Below are positions 10,853 to 25,684 of a stretch of DNA of 64,000 bases, in pieces. Where the stretch lies: assembly GCA_023053545.1 (NCBI GenBank), contig JAKZAN010000061.1, forward strand, positions 1 through 64,000, in the 5' to 3' direction. The position numbers and the translations under genes are program-made. Origin of the DNA: Lepidurus packardi. Taxonomy: Eukaryota; Arthropoda; Branchiopoda; Notostraca; Triopsidae. The notes beneath the pieces are model-generated. The model was not told where the DNA came from. It did no database searches and saw nothing but the letters and a program-made list of their open reading frames with translations. Within the stretch, counting starts at the first letter, position 1, and every line of letters begins with the position of its first letter.

Positions 10853-13800
10853 AATTTATTCCTTACGGAATTAAATAAGTCCATAAGGAATTAATTCAGT
10901 CTGTAAGGATTTAATTAAGTCCATAAGGAATTAATTCAGTCAGTAAGGAATTAATTCAGTCCGTAAGGAATTAATTCAGTCCGTAAGGATTTAATTCAGT
11001 CCGTAAGGATTTAATTCAGTCCGTAAGGTATTAATTCAGTCCGTAAGGAATTAATTCAGTCCGTAAGGAATTAATTCAGTCCGTAAGGATATAATTCAGT
11101 CCGTAAGGAATAAGTTCAGTACGTAAGGAATTAATTCAGTCCGTAATCGATTAATTAAGTCCGTAATGAATTAATTCAGTCCGTATGAAATTAACTCAGT
11201 CCGTAAGGAATTAATTAAGGAATTAATTCAGTCCGTAAGGAATTAATTCAATCCGTAATTAATTAATTCATTCCTTACGGAATTAGTTAAGTCCATAAGG
11301 AATTAATTCAGTCTGTAAGGATTTGATTAAGTCCGTAATGAATTAATTCAGTCCGTAAGGAATTAATTCAGTCCGTAAGGAATTAATTCAGTCCGTAAGG
11401 AATTAATTCAGTCCGTAAGGAATTAATTAAGTCCGTAATGAATTAATTCAGTCCGTATGAAATTAATTCAGTCCGTAAGGAATTCATTCAGTCCGTAAGG
11501 AATTAATTCAGTCCGTAAGGAATTATTTCAGTCCGTAAGGAATTAATTCAGTCCGTAAGGAATTAATTCAGTCCGTAAGGATTTAATTCATTCCGTAAGG
11601 TATTAATTCAGTCCGTAAGGAATTAATTCAGTCCGTAAGGAATTAATTCAGTCCGTAAGGAATTAATTTAGTCCGTAAGGAATTAATTCTGTCCGTGAGG
11701 ATGTAATTCAGTCCGTAAGGTACTAATTTATTCCGTAAGGAATTAATTCTGTCCGTAAGGAATTAATTCAGTCCGTAAGGAATTAATTCAGTCCGTAAGA
11801 AATTAATTCAGTCCGTATGAAATTAATTCAGTCCGTAAGGAATTCATTCAGTCCGTAAGGAATTAATTCTGTCCGTGAGGATGTAATTCAGTCCGTAAGG
11901 AATTAATTCAGTCCGTAAGGAATTAATTCAGTCCGTAAGGAATTAATTAAGGAATTAATTCTGTCCGTAAGGAATTAATTCAGTCCGTAAGGAATTATTT
12001 CAGTCCGTAATTAATTAATTCATTCCTTACGGAATTAATTAAGTCCATAAGGAATTAATTCAGTCTGTAAGGATTTAATTAAGTCCGTAATGAATTAATT
12101 CAGTCCGTAAGGATTTAATTCATTCCGTAAGGTATTAATTCAGTCCGTAAGGAATTAATTCATTCCGTAAGGAATTAATTCAGTCCGTAAGGAATTAATT
12201 CAGTCCGTAAGGAATTAATTCTGTCCGTGAGGATGTAATTCAGTCCGTAAGGAATTAATTCAGTCCGTAAGGAATTAATTCAGTCCGTAAGGAATTAATT
12301 CAGTCCGTAAGGATTTAATTCATTCCGTAATGAATTCATTCAGTCCGTAAGGAATTAATTCAGTCCGTAAGGAATTAATTCAGTCCGTCAGGAATTAATT
12401 CAGTCCGTAAGGAATTAATTCACTCCGTAAGGAATTATTACAGTCCGTAAGGAATTAATTCAGTAAGAAAGGAATTCAATCAATCCTAAAGAATTAATTC
12501 AGTCCGTTAGGAAATATTTCAGTCCGTAAGGAATTAATTCAGTCCGTAAGGAATTAATTCAGTCCGTAAGGAATTAATTCAGTCCGTAAGGAATTCATTC
12601 AGTCCGTAAGGAATTAATTCAGTCCGTAAGGAATTAATTCAGTCCGTAAGGAATTAATTCAGTCCGTAAGGATTTAATTCATTCCGTAAGGTATTAATTC
12701 AGTCCGTAAGGAATTAATTCAGTCCGTAAGGAATTAATTCAGTCCGTAAGGAATTAATTCAGTCCGTAAGGAATTAATTCTGTCCGTGAGGATGTAATTC
12801 AGTCCGTAAGGAATTAATTCAGTCCGTAAGGAATTAATTCATTCCGTAAGGAATTAATTCAGTCCGTAAGGATTTAATTCATTCCGTAATGAATTAATTC
12901 AGTCCGTACGGAATTAATACAGTCCGTAAGGAATTAATTCAGTCCGTCAGGAATTAATTCAGTCCGTAAGGAATTATTTCAGTAAGAAAGGAATTCAATC
13001 AATCCTAAAGAATTAATTCAGTCCGTTAGGAAATATTTCAGTCCGTAAGGAATTAATTCAGTCCGTAAGGAATTAATTCAGTCCGTAAGGAATTAATTCA
13101 GTCCGTAAGGAATAAGTTCAGTACGTAAGGAATTAATTCAGTCCGTAATGAATTAATTCAGTCCGTATGAAATTAATTCAGTCCGTAAGGAATTCATTCA
13201 GTCCGTAAGGAATTCATTCAGTCCGTAAGGAATTAATTCAGTCCGTAAGGAATTAATTCAGTCCGTAAGGAATTAATTCAGTCTGTAAGGATTTAATTCA
13301 TTCCGTAAGGTATTAATTCAGTCCGTAAGGAATTAATTCAGTCCGTAAGGAATTAATTCAATCCGTAAGGAATTAATTCAGTCCGTAAGGAATTAATTCT
13401 GTCCTTGAGGATGTAATTCAGTCCGTAAGGTATTAATTCAGTCCGTAAGGAAATAATTCACTCCGTAAGGAATTAATTCAGTCCGTAAGGAATTAATTCA
13501 GTCCGTAAGAAATTAATTCAGTCAGTAAGGAATTAATTCAGTCCGTATGAAATTAATTCAGTCCGTAAGGAATTCATTCAGTCCGTAAGGAATTAATTCA
13601 GTCCGTAAGGAATTAATTCAGTCCGTAATCGATTAATTAAGTCCGTAATGAATTAATTCAGTCCGTATGAAATTAACTCAGTCCGTAAGGAATTAATTAA
13701 GGAATTAATTCAGTCCGTAAGGAATTAATTCAATCCGTAATTAATTAATTCATTCCTTACGGAATTAGTTAAGTCCATAAGGAATTAATTCAGCCTGTAA

Positions 13801-16800
13801 GGATTTGATTAAGTCCGTAATGAATTAATTCAGTCCGTAAGGAATTAATTCAGTCCGTAAGGAATTAATTCAGTCCGTAAGGAATTAATTCAGTCCGTAA
13901 GGAATTAATTAAGTCCGTAACGAATTTATTCAGTCCGTATGAAATTAATTCAGTCCGTAAGGAATTCATTCAGTCCGTAAGGAATTAATTCAGTCCGTAA
14001 GGAATTATTTCAGTCCGTAAGGAATTAATTCAGTCCGTAAGGAATTAATTCAGTCCGTAAGGATTTAATTCATTCCGTAAGGTATTAATTCAGTCCGTAA
14101 GGAATTAATTCAGTCCGTAAGGAATTAATTCAGTCCGTAAGGAATTAATTTAGTCCGTAAGGAATTAATTCTGTCCGTGAGGATGTAATTCAGTCCGTAA
14201 GGTACTAATTTATTCCGTAAGGAATTAATTCTGTCCGTAAGGAATTAATTCAGTCCGTAAGGAATTAATTCAGTCCGTAAGAAATTAATTCAGTCCGTAT
14301 GAAAATAATTCAGTCCGTAAGGAATTCATTCAGTCCGTAAGGAATTAATTCTGTCCGTGAGGATGTAATTCAGTCCGTAAGGAATTAATTCAGTCCGTAA
14401 GGAATTAATTCAGTCCGTAAGGAATTAATTAAGGAATTAATTCTGTCCGTAAGGAATTAATTCAGTCCGTAAGGAATTATTTCAGTCCGTAATTAATTAA
14501 TTCATTCCTTACGGAATTAATTAAGTCCATAAGGAATTAATTCAGTCTGTAAGGATTTAATTAAGTCCGTAATGAATTAATTCAGTCCGTAAGGATTTAA
14601 TTCATTCCGTAAGGTATTAATTCAGTCCGTAAGGAATTAATTCAGTCCGTAAGGAATTAATTCAGTCCGTAAGGAATTAATTCAGTCCGTAAGGAATTAA
14701 TTCTGTCCGTGAGGATGTAATTCAGTCCGTAAGGAATTAATTCAGTCCGTAAGGAATTAATTCAGTCCGTAAGGAATTAATTCAGTCCGTAAGGATTTAA
14801 TTCATTCCGTAATGAATTCATTCAGTCCGTAAGGAATTAATTCAGTCCGTAAGGAATTAATTCAGTCCGTCAGGAATTAATTCAGTCCGTAAGGAATTAA
14901 TTCACTCCGTAAGGAATTATTACAGTCCGTAAGGAATTAATTCAGTAAGAAAGGAATTCAATCAATCCTAAAGAATTAATTCAGTCCGTTAGGAAATATT
15001 TCAGTCCGTAAGGAATTAATTCAGTCCGTAAGGAATTAATTCAGTCCGTAAGGAATTAATTCAGTCCGTAAGGAATTAATACAGTCCGTAAGGAATTAAT
15101 TCTGTCCGTGAGGATGTAATTCAGTCCGTAAGGAATTAATTCAGTCCGTAAGGAATTAATTCAGTCCGTAAGGAATTAATTCAGTCCGTAAGGATTTAAT
15201 TCATTCCGTAATGAATTAATTCAGTCCGTACGGAATTAATACAGTCCGTAAGGAATTAATTCAGTCCGTCAGGAATTAATTCAGTCCGTAAGGAATTATT
15301 TCAGTAAGAAAGGAATTCAATCAATCCTAAAGAATTAATTCAGTCCGTTAGGAAATATTTCAGTCCGTAAGGAATTAATTCAGTCCGTAAGGAATTAATT
15401 CAGTCCGTAAGGAATTAATTCAGTCCGTAAGGAATAAGTTCAGTACGTAAGGAATTAATTCAGTCCGTAATGAATTAATTCAGTCCGTAATGGATTAATT
15501 AAGTCCGTAATGAATTAATTCAGTCCGTATGAAATTAATTCAGTCCGTAAGGAATTCATTCAGTCCGTAAGGAATTCATTCAGTCCGTAAGGAATTAATT
15601 CAGTCCGTAAGGAATTAATTCAGTCCGTAAGGAATTAATTCAGTCTGTAAGGATTTAATTCATTCCGTAAGGTATTAATTCAGTCCGTAAGGAATTAATT
15701 CAGTCCGTAAGGAATTAATTCAATCCGTAAGGAATTAATTCAGTCCGTAAGGAATTAATTCTGTCCTTGAGGATGTAATTCAGTCCGTAAGGTATTAATT
15801 CAGTCCGTAAGGAAATAATTCACTCCGTAAGGAATTAATTCAGTCCGTAAGGAATTAATTCAGTCCGTAAGAAATTAATTCAGTCAGTAAGGAATTAATT
15901 CAGTCCGTATGAAATTAATTCAGTCCGTAAGGAATTCATTCAGTCCGTAAGGAATTAATTCAGTCCGTAAGGAATTAATTCAGTCCGTAAGGATTTAATT
16001 CATTCCGTAAGGTATTAATTCAGTCCGTAAGGAATTAATTCAGTCCGTAAGGAATTAATTCAGTCCGTAAGGAATTAATTCTGTCCGTGAGGATGTAATT
16101 CAGTCCGTAAGGAATTAATTCAGTCCGTAAGGAATTAATTCAGTCCGTAAGGAATTAATTCAGTCCGTAAGGATTTAATTCATTCCGTAATGAATTAATT
16201 CAGTACGTACGGAATTAATTCAGTCCGTAAGGAATTAATTCAGTCCGTCAGGAATTAATTCAGTCCGTAAGGAATTAATTCAGTAAGAAAGGAATTCAAT
16301 CAATCCTAAAGAATTAATTCAGTCCGTTAGGAAATATTTCAGTCCGTAAGGAATTAATTCAGTCCGTAAGGAATAAGTTCAGTACGTAAGGAATTAATTC
16401 AGTCCGTAATGAATTAATTCAGTCCGTAATGGATTAATTAAGTCCGTAATGAATTAAATCAGTACGTACGGAATTAATTCAGTCCGTAAGGAATTAATTC
16501 AGTCCGTCAGGAATTAATTCAGTCCGTAAGGAATTAATTCAGTAAGAAAGGAATTCAATCAATCCTAAAGAATTAATTCAGTCCGTTAGGAAATATTTCA
16601 GTCCGTAAGGAATTAATTCAGTCCGTAAGGAATTCATTCAGTCCGTAAGGAATTCATTCAGTCCGTAAGGAATTATTCAGCGAGAAAGGAATTCAATCAA
16701 TCTTAAAGAATTAATTCAGTCCGTAAGGAACTAATTCAGTCCGTAAGGAATTAATTCAGTCCGTAAGGAATTAATTAAGTCCGTAATTAATTAATTAAGT

Positions 16801-19800
16801 CCGTAAGGAATTAATTCAGTCCGTAAGGAATTATTTCAGTCCGTAATTAATTAATTCATTCCTTACGGAATTAATTAAGTCCATAAGGAATTAATTTAGT
16901 CTGTAAGGATTTAATTAAGTCCGTAATGAATTAATTCAGTCCGTAAGGAATAACTTCAGTACGTAAGGAATAACTTCAGTACGTAAGGAATTAATTCAGT
17001 CCGTAAGGAATTAATTCAGTCCGTAAGGATTTAATTCAGTCCGTAAGGTATTAATTCAGTCCGTAAGGAATTAATTCAGTCCGTAAGGAATCAATTCAGT
17101 CCGTAAGGAATTAATTCAGTCCGTAAGGATTTAATTCAGTCCGTAAGGTATTAATTCAGTCCGTAAGGAATTAATTCAGTCCGTAAGGAATTAATTCAGT
17201 CCGTAAGGAATAAGTTCAGTACGTAAGGAATTAATTCAGTCCGTAATCGATTAATTAAGTCCGTAATGAATTAATTCAGTCCGTATGAAATTAATTCAGT
17301 CCGTAAGGAATTAATTCAGTCCGTAAGGAATTAATTCAGTCCGTAAGGAATTAATTCAGTCCGTAAGCAATTAATTCAGTCCGTAAGGAATTAATTCAGT
17401 CCGTAAGGATTTAATTCATTCCGTAAGGTATTAATTCAGTCCGTAAGGAATTAATTCAGTCCGTAAGGAATTAATTCAGTCCGTAAGGAATTAATTCAGT
17501 CCGTAAGGAATTAATTCTGTCCGTGAGGATGTAATTCAGTCCGTAAGGAATTAATTCAGTCCGTAAGGAATTAATTCAGTCCGTAAGGAATTAATTCAGT
17601 CCGTAAGGATTTAATTCATTCCGTAATGAATTAATTCAGTCCGTACGGAATTAATTCAGTCCGTAAGGAATTAATTCAGTCCGTCAGGAATTAATTCAGT
17701 CCGTAAGGAATTAATTCAGTAAGAAAGGAATTCAATCAATCCTAAAGAATTAATTCAGTCCGTTAGGAAATATTTCAGTCCGTAAGGAATTAATTCAGTC
17801 CGTAAGGAATTAATTCAGTCCGTAAGGAATTAATTCAGTCCGTAAGGAATAAGTTCAGTACGTAAGGAATTAATTCAGTCCGTAAGGAATTCATTCAGTC
17901 CGTAAGGAATTCATTCAGTCCGTAAGGAATTAATTCAGTCCGTAAGGAATTAATTCAGTCCGTAAGGAATTAATTCAGTCCGTAAGGATTTAATTCATTC
18001 CGTAAGGTATTAATTCAGTCCGTAAGGAATTAATTCAGTCCGTAAGGAATTAATTCAATCCGTAAGGAATTAATTCAGTCCGTAAGGAATTAATTCTGTC
18101 CGTGAGGATGTAATTCAGTCCGTAAGGTATTAATTCAGTCCGTAAGGAATTAATTCAGTCCGTAAGGAATTAATTCAGTCCGTAAGAAATTCATTCAGTC
18201 CGTAAGGAATTCATTCAGTCCGTAAGGAATTATTCAGCGAGAAAGGAATTCAATCAATCTTAAAGAATTAATTCAGTCCGTAAGGAACTAATTCAGTCCG
18301 TAAGGAATTAATTCAGTCCGTAAGGAATTAATTAAGTCCGTAAGGAATTAATTAAGTCCGTAAGGAATTAATTCAGTCCGTAAGGAATTATTTCAGTCCG
18401 TAATTAATTAATTCATTCCTTACGGAATTAATTAAGTCCATAAGGAATTAATTTAGTCTGTAAGGATTTAATTCAGTCCGTAATGAATTAATTCAGTCCG
18501 TAGGGAATTAATTCAGTCCGTAAGGATTTAATTCAGTCCGTAAGGTATTAATTCAGTCCGTAAGGAATTAATTCAGTCCGTAAGGAATTAATTCAGTCCG
18601 TAAGGAATAAGTTCAGTACGTAAGGAATTAATTCAGTCCGTAATCGATTAATTAAGTCCGTAATGAATTAATTCAGTCCGTATGAAATTAATTCAGTCCG
18701 TAAGGAATTAATTCAGTCCGTAAGGAATTAATTCAGTCCGTAAGGAATTAATTCAGTCCGTAAGGATTTAATTCAGTCCGTAAGGTATTAATTCAGTCCG
18801 TAAGGAATTAATTCAGTCCGTAAGGAATTAATTCAGTCCGTAAGGAATAAGTTCAGTACGTAAGGAATTAATTCAGTCCGTAATCGATTAATTAAGTCCG
18901 TAATGAATTAATTCAGTACGTATGAAATTAATTCAGTCCGTAAGGAATTAATTCAGTCCGTAAGGAATTAATTCAGTCCGTAAGGAATTAATTCAGTCCG
19001 TAAGGAATTAATTCAGTCCGTAAGGAATTAATTCAGTCCGTAAGGATTTAATTCATTCCGTAAGGTATTAATTCAGTCCGTAAGGAATTAATTCAGTCCG
19101 TAAGGAATTAATTCAGTCCGTAAGGAATTAATTCAGTCCGTAAGGAATTAATTCTGTCCGTGAGGATGTAATTCAGTCCGTAAGGAATTAATTCAGTCCG
19201 TAAGGAATTAATTCAGTCCGTAAGGAATTAATTCAGTCCGTAAGGATTTAATTCAGTCCGTAAGGAATTAATTCAGTCCGTAAGGAATTAATTCAGTCCG
19301 TAAGGAATTAATTCAGTCCGTAAGGATTTAATTCATTCCGTAAGGTATTAATTCAGTCCGTAAGGAATTAATTCAGTCCGTAAGGAATTAATTCAATCCG
19401 TAAGGAATTAATTCAGTCCGTAAGGAATTAATTCTGTCCGTGAGGATGTAATTCAGTCCGTAAGGTATTAATTCAGTCCGTAAGGAATTAATTCAGTCCG
19501 TAAGGAATTAATTCAGTCCGTAAGAAATTCATTCAGTCCGTAAGGAATTCATTCAGTCCGTAAGGAATTATTCAGCGAGAAAGGAATTCAATCAATCTTA
19601 AAGAATTAATTCAGTCCGTAAGGAACTAATTCAGTCCGTAAGGAATTAATTCAGTCCGTAAGGAATTAATTAAGTCCGTAAGGAATTAATTAAGTCCGTA
19701 AGGAATTAATTCAGTCCGTAAGGAATTATTTCAGTCCGTAATTAATTAATTCATTCCTTACGGAATTAATTAAGTCCATAAGGAATTAATTTAGTCTGTA

Positions 19801-22800
19801 AGGATTTAATTCAGTCCGTAATGAATTAATTCAGTCCGTAAGGAATTAATTCAGTCCGTAAGGATTTAATTCAGTCCGTAAGGTATTAATTCAGTCCGTA
19901 AGGAATTAATTCAGTCCGTAAGGAATTAATTCAGTCCGTAAGGATTTAATTCAGTCCGTAAGGTATTAATTCAGTCCGTAAGGAATTAATTCAGTCCGTA
20001 AGGAATTAATTCAGTCCGTAAGGAATAAGTTCAGTACGTAAGGAATTAATTCAGTCCGTAATCGATTAATTAAGTCCGTAATGAATTAATTCAGTCCGTA
20101 TGAAATTAATTCAGTCCGTAAGGAATTAATTCAGTCCGTAAGGAATTAATTCAGTCCGTAAGGAATTAATTCAGTCCGTAAGGATTTAATTCAGTCCGTA
20201 AGGTATTAATTCAGTCCGTAAGGAATTAATTCAGTCCGTAAGGAATTAATTCAGTCCGTAAGGAATAAGTTCAGTACGTAAGGAATTAATTCAGTCCGTA
20301 ATCGATTAATTAAGTCCGTAATGAATTAATTCAGTCCGTATGAAATTAATTCAGTCCGTAAGGAATTAATTCAGTCCGTAAGGAATTAATTCAGTCCGTA
20401 AGGAATTAATTCAGTCCGTAAGGAATTAATTCAGTCCGTAAGGAATTAATTCAGTCCGTAAGGATTTAATTCATTCCGTAAGGTATTAATTCAGTCCGTA
20501 AGGAATTAATTCAGTCCGTAAGGAATTAATTCAGTCCGTAAGGAATTAATTCAGTCCGTAAGGAATTAATTCTGTCCGTGAGGATGTAATTCAGTCCGTA
20601 AGGAATTAATTCAGTCCGTAAGGAATTAATTCAGTCCGTAAGGAATTAATTCAGTCCGTAAGGATTTAATTCATTCCGTAATGAATTAATTCAGTCCGTA
20701 CGGAATTAATTCAGTCCGTAAGGAATTAATTCAGTCCGTCAGGAATTAATTCAGTCCGTAAGGAATTAATTCAGTAAGAAAGGAATTCAATCAATCCTAA
20801 AGAATTAATTCAGTCCGTTAGGAAATATTTCAGTCCGTAAGGAATTAATTCAGTCCGTAAGGAATTAATTCAGTCCGTAAGGAATTAATTCAGTCCGTAA
20901 GGAATAAGTTCAGTACGTAAGGAATTAATTCAGTCCGTAAGGAATTCATTCAGTCCGTAAGGAATTAATTCAGTCCGTAAGGAATTAATTCAGTCCGTAA
21001 GGAATTAATTCAGTCCGTAAGGAATTAATTCAGTCCGTAAGGATTTAATTCATTCCGTAAGGTATTAATTCAGTCCGTAAGGAATTAATTCAGTCCGTAA
21101 GGAATTAATTCAATCCGTAAGGAATTAATTCAGTCCGTAAGGAATTAATTCTGTCCGTGAGGATGTAATTCAGTCCGTAAGGTATTAATTCAGTCCGTAA
21201 GGAATTAATTCAGTCCGTAAGGAATTAATTCAGTCCGTAAGAAATTCATTCAGTCCGTAAGGAATTCATTCAGTCCGTAAGGAATTATTCAGCGAGAAAG
21301 GAATTCAATCAATCTTAAAGAATTAATTCAGTCCGTAAGGAACTAATTCAGTCCGTAAGGAATTAATTCAGTCCGTAAGGAATTAATTAAGTCCGTAAGG
21401 AATTAATTAAGTCCGTAAGGAATTAATTCAGTCCGTAAGGAATTATTTCAGTCCGTAATTAATTAATTCATTCCTTACGGAATTAATTAAGTCCATAAGG
21501 AATTAATTTAGTCTGTAAGGATTTAATTCAGTCCGTAATGAATTAATTCAGTCCGTAAGGAATTAATTCAGTCCGTAAGGATTTAATTCAGTCCGTAAGG
21601 TATTAATTCAGTCCGTAAGGAATTAATTCAGTCCGTAAGGAATTAATTCAGTCCGTAAGGAATAAGTTCAGTACGTAAGGAATTAATTCAGTCCGTAATC
21701 GATTAATTAAGTCCGTAATGAATTAATTCAGTCCGTATGAAATTAATTCAGTCCGTAAGGAATTAATTCAGTCCGTAAGGAATTAATTCAGTCCGTAAGG
21801 AATTAATTCAGTCCGTAAGGAATTAATTCAGTCCGTAAGGAATTAATTCAGTCCGTAAGGATTTAATTCATTCCGTAAGGTATTAATTCAGTCCGTAAGG
21901 AATTAATTCAGTCCGTAAGGAATTAATTCAGTCCGTAAGGAATTAATTCAGTCCGTAAGGAATTAATTCTGTCCGTGAGGATGTAATTCAGTCCGTAAGG
22001 AATTAATTCAGTCCGTAAGGAATTAATTCAGTCCGTAAGGAATTAATTCAGTCCGTAAGGATTTAATTCATTCCGTAATGAATTAATTCAGTCCGTACGG
22101 AATTAATTCAGTCCGTAAGGAATTAATTCAGTCCGTCAGGAATTAATTTAGTCCGTAAGGAATTAATTCAGTAAGAAAGGAATTAATTCAGTCCGTAAGG
22201 AATTAATTCAGTCCGTAAGGATTTAATTCAGTCCGTAAGGTATTAATTCAGTCCGTAAGGAATTAATTCAGTCCGTAAGGAATTAATTCAGTCCGTAAGG
22301 AATAAGTTCAGTACGTAAGGAATTAATTCAGTCCGTAATCGATTAATTAAGTCCGTAATGAATTAATTCAGTCCGTATGAAATTAATTCAGTCCGTAAGG
22401 AATTAATTCAGTCCGTAAGGAATTAATTCAGTCCGTAAGGAATTAATTCAGTCCGTAAGGAATTAATTCAGTCCGTAAGGAATTAATTCAGTCCGTAAGG
22501 ATTTAATTCATTCCGTAAGGTATTAATTCAGTCCGTAAGGAATTAATTCAGTCCGTAAGGAATTAATTCAGTCCGTAAGGAATTAATTCAGTCCGTAAGG
22601 AATTAATTCTGTCCGTGAGGATGTAATTCAGTCCGTAAGGAATTAATTCAGTCCGTAAGGAATTAATTCAGTCCGTAAGGAATTAATTCAGTCCGTAAGG
22701 ATTTAATTCATTCCGTAATGAATTAATTCAGTCCGTACGGAATTAATTCAGTCCGTAAGGAATTAACTCAGTCCGTCAGGAATTAATTCAGTCCGTAAGG

Positions 22801-25684
22801 AATTAATTCAGTAAGAAAGGAATTCAATCAATCCTAAAGAATTAATTCAGTCCGTTAGGAAATATTTCAGTCCGTAAGGAATTAATTCAGTCCGTAAGGA
22901 ATTAATTCAGTCCGTAAGGAATTAATTCAGTCCGTAAGGAATAAGTTCAGTACGTAAGGAATTAATTCAGTCCGTAAGGAATTCATTCAGTCCGTAAGGA
23001 ATTCATTCAGTCCGTAAGGAATTAATTCAGTCCGTAAGGAATTAATTCAGTCCGTAAGGAATTAATTCAGTCCGTAAGGATTTAATTCATTCCGTAAGGT
23101 ATTAATTCAGTCCGTAAGGAATTAATTCAGTCCGTAAGGAATTAATTCAGTCCGTAAGGAATTAATTCAGTCCGTAAGGAATTAATTCTGTCCGTGAGGA
23201 TGTAATTCAGTCCGTAAGGAATTAATTCAGTCCGTAAGGAATTAATTCAGTCCGTAAGGAATTAATTCAGTCCGTAAGGATTTAATTCAGTCCGTAAGGA
23301 ACTAATTCAGTCCGTAAGGAATTAATTCAGTCCGTAAGGAATTAATTAAGTCCGTAAGGAATTAATTAAGTCCGTAAGGAATTAATTCAGTCCGTAAGGA
23401 ATTATTTCAGTCCGTAATTAATTAATTCATTCCTTACGGAATTAATTAAGTCCATAAGGAATTAATTTAGTCTGTAAGGATTTAATTCAGTCCGTAATGA
23501 ATTAATTCAGTCCGTAAGGAATTAATTCAGTCCGTAAGGATTTAATTCAGTCCGTAAGGTATTAATTCAGTCCGTAAGGAATTAATTCAGTCCGTAAGGA
23601 ATTAATTCAGTCCGTAAGGAATAAGTTCAGTACGTAAGGAATTAATTCAGTCCGTAATCGATTAATTAAGTCCGTAATGAATTAATTCAGTCCGTATGAA
23701 ATTAATTCAGTCCGTAAGGAATTAATTCAGTCCGTAAGGAATTAATTCAGTCCGTAAGGAATTAATTCAGTCCGTAAGGAATTAATTCAGTCCGTAAGGA
23801 ATTAATTCAGTCCGTAAGGATTTAATTCATTCCGTAAGGTATTAATTCAGTCCGTAAGGAATTAATTCAGTCCGTAAGGAATTAATTCAGTCCGTAAGGA
23901 ATTAATTCAGTCCGTAAGGAATTAATTCTGTCCATGAGGATGTAATTCAGTCCGTAAGGAATTAATTCAGTCCGTAAGGAATTAATTCAGTCCGTAAGGA
24001 ATTAATTCAGTCCGTAAGGATTTAATTCATTCCGTAATGAATTAATTCAGTCCGTACGGAATTAATTCAGTCCGTAAGGAATTAATTCAGTCCGTCAGGA
24101 ATTAATTTAGTCCGTAAGGAATTAATTCAGTAAGAAAGGAATTAATTCAGTCCGTAAGGAATTAATTCAGTCCGTAAGGATTTAATTCAGTCCGTAAGGT
24201 ATTAATTCAGTCCGTAAGGAATTAATTCAGTCCGTAAGGAATTAATTCAGTCCGTAAGGAATAAGTTCAGTACGTAAGGAATTAATTCAGTCCGTAATCG
24301 ATTAATTAAGTCCGTAATGAATTAATTCAGTCCGTATGAAATTAATTCAGTCCGTAAGGAATTAATTCAGTCCGTAAGGAATTAATTCAGTCCGTAAGGA
24401 ATTAATTCAGTCCGTAAGGAATTAATTCAGTCCGTAAGGAATTAATTCAGTCCGTAAGGATTTAATTCATTCCGTAAGGTATTAATTCAGTCCGTAAGGA
24501 ATTAATTCAGTCCGTAAGGAATTAATTCAGTCCGTAAGGAATTAATTCAGTCCGTAAGGAATTAATTCTGTCCGTGAGGATGTAATTCAGTCCGTAAGGA
24601 ATTAATTCAGTCCGTAAGGAATTAATTCAGTCCGTAAGGAATTAATTCAGTCCGTAAGGATTTAATTCATTCCGTAATGAATTATTTCAGTCCGTACGGA
24701 ATTAATTCAGTCCGTAAGGAATTAATTCAGTCCGTCAGGAATTAATTCAGTCCGTAAGGAATTAATTCAGTAAGAAAGGAATTCAATCAATCCTAAAGAA
24801 TTAATTCAGTCCGTTAGGAAATATTTCAGTCCGTAAGGAATTAATTCAGTCCGTAAGGAATTAATTCAGTCCGTAAGGAATTAATTCAGTCCGTAAGGAA
24901 TAAGTTCAGTACGTAAGGAATTAATTCAGTCCGTAAGGAATTCATTCAGTCCGTAAGGAATTCATTCAGTCCGTAAGGAATTAATTCAGTCCGTAAGGAA
25001 TTAATTCAGTCCGTAAGGAATTAATTCAGTCCGTAAGGATTTAATTCATTCCGTAAGGTATTAATTCAGTCCGTAAGGAATTAATTCAGTCCGTAAGGAA
25101 TTAATTCAATCCGTAAGGAATTAATTCAGTCCGTAAGGAATTAATTCTGTCCGTGAGGATGTAATTCAGTCCGTAAGGTATTAATTCAGTCCGTAAGGAA
25201 TTAATTCAGTCCGTAAGGAATTAATTCAGTCCGTAAGAAATTCATTCAGTCCGTAAGGAATTCATTCAGTCCGTAAGGAATTATTCAGCGAGAAAGGAAT
25301 TCAATCAATCTTAAAGAATTAATTCAGTCCGTAAGGAACTAATTCAGTCCGTAAGGAATTAATTCAGTCCGTAAGGAATTAATTAAGTCCGTAAGGAATT
25401 AATTAAGTCCGTAAGGAATTAATTCAGTCCGTAAGGAATTATTTCAGTCCGTAATTAATTAATTCATTCCTTACGGAATTAATTAAGTCCATAAGGAATT
25501 AATTTAGTCTGTAAGGATTTAATTCAGTCCGTAATGAATTAATTCAGTCCGTAAGGAATTAATTCAGTCCGTAAGGATTTAATTCAGTCCGTAAGGTATT
25601 AATTCAGTCCGTAAGGAATTAATTCAGTCCGTAAGGAATTAATTCAGTCCGTAAGGAATAAGTTCAGTACGTAAGGAATTAATT

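Larger units (their letters stand above)
5085..16680 (+). repeat. Left array zone 2, nested higher-order repeats
   Basis: This zone is defined by the D monomer together with GGTACTAATTTATTCC, whose GGTACT core sits near 5117, 6721, 8053, 10077, 11721 and 14203. Spacings between these marks are 1604, 1332, 2024, 1644 and 2482 bp. The zone is built from nested duplications (5650-7496 with 9006-10852; 6359-7496 with 7691-8828). From 11.9 kb on, B dimers return and a monomer GTCCGTCAGGAATTAATTCAG joins the set. Spacings such as 1332 (66 x 20 + 12) show that the 12-bp truncated monomer travels with the higher-order unit. Confidence 0.8.
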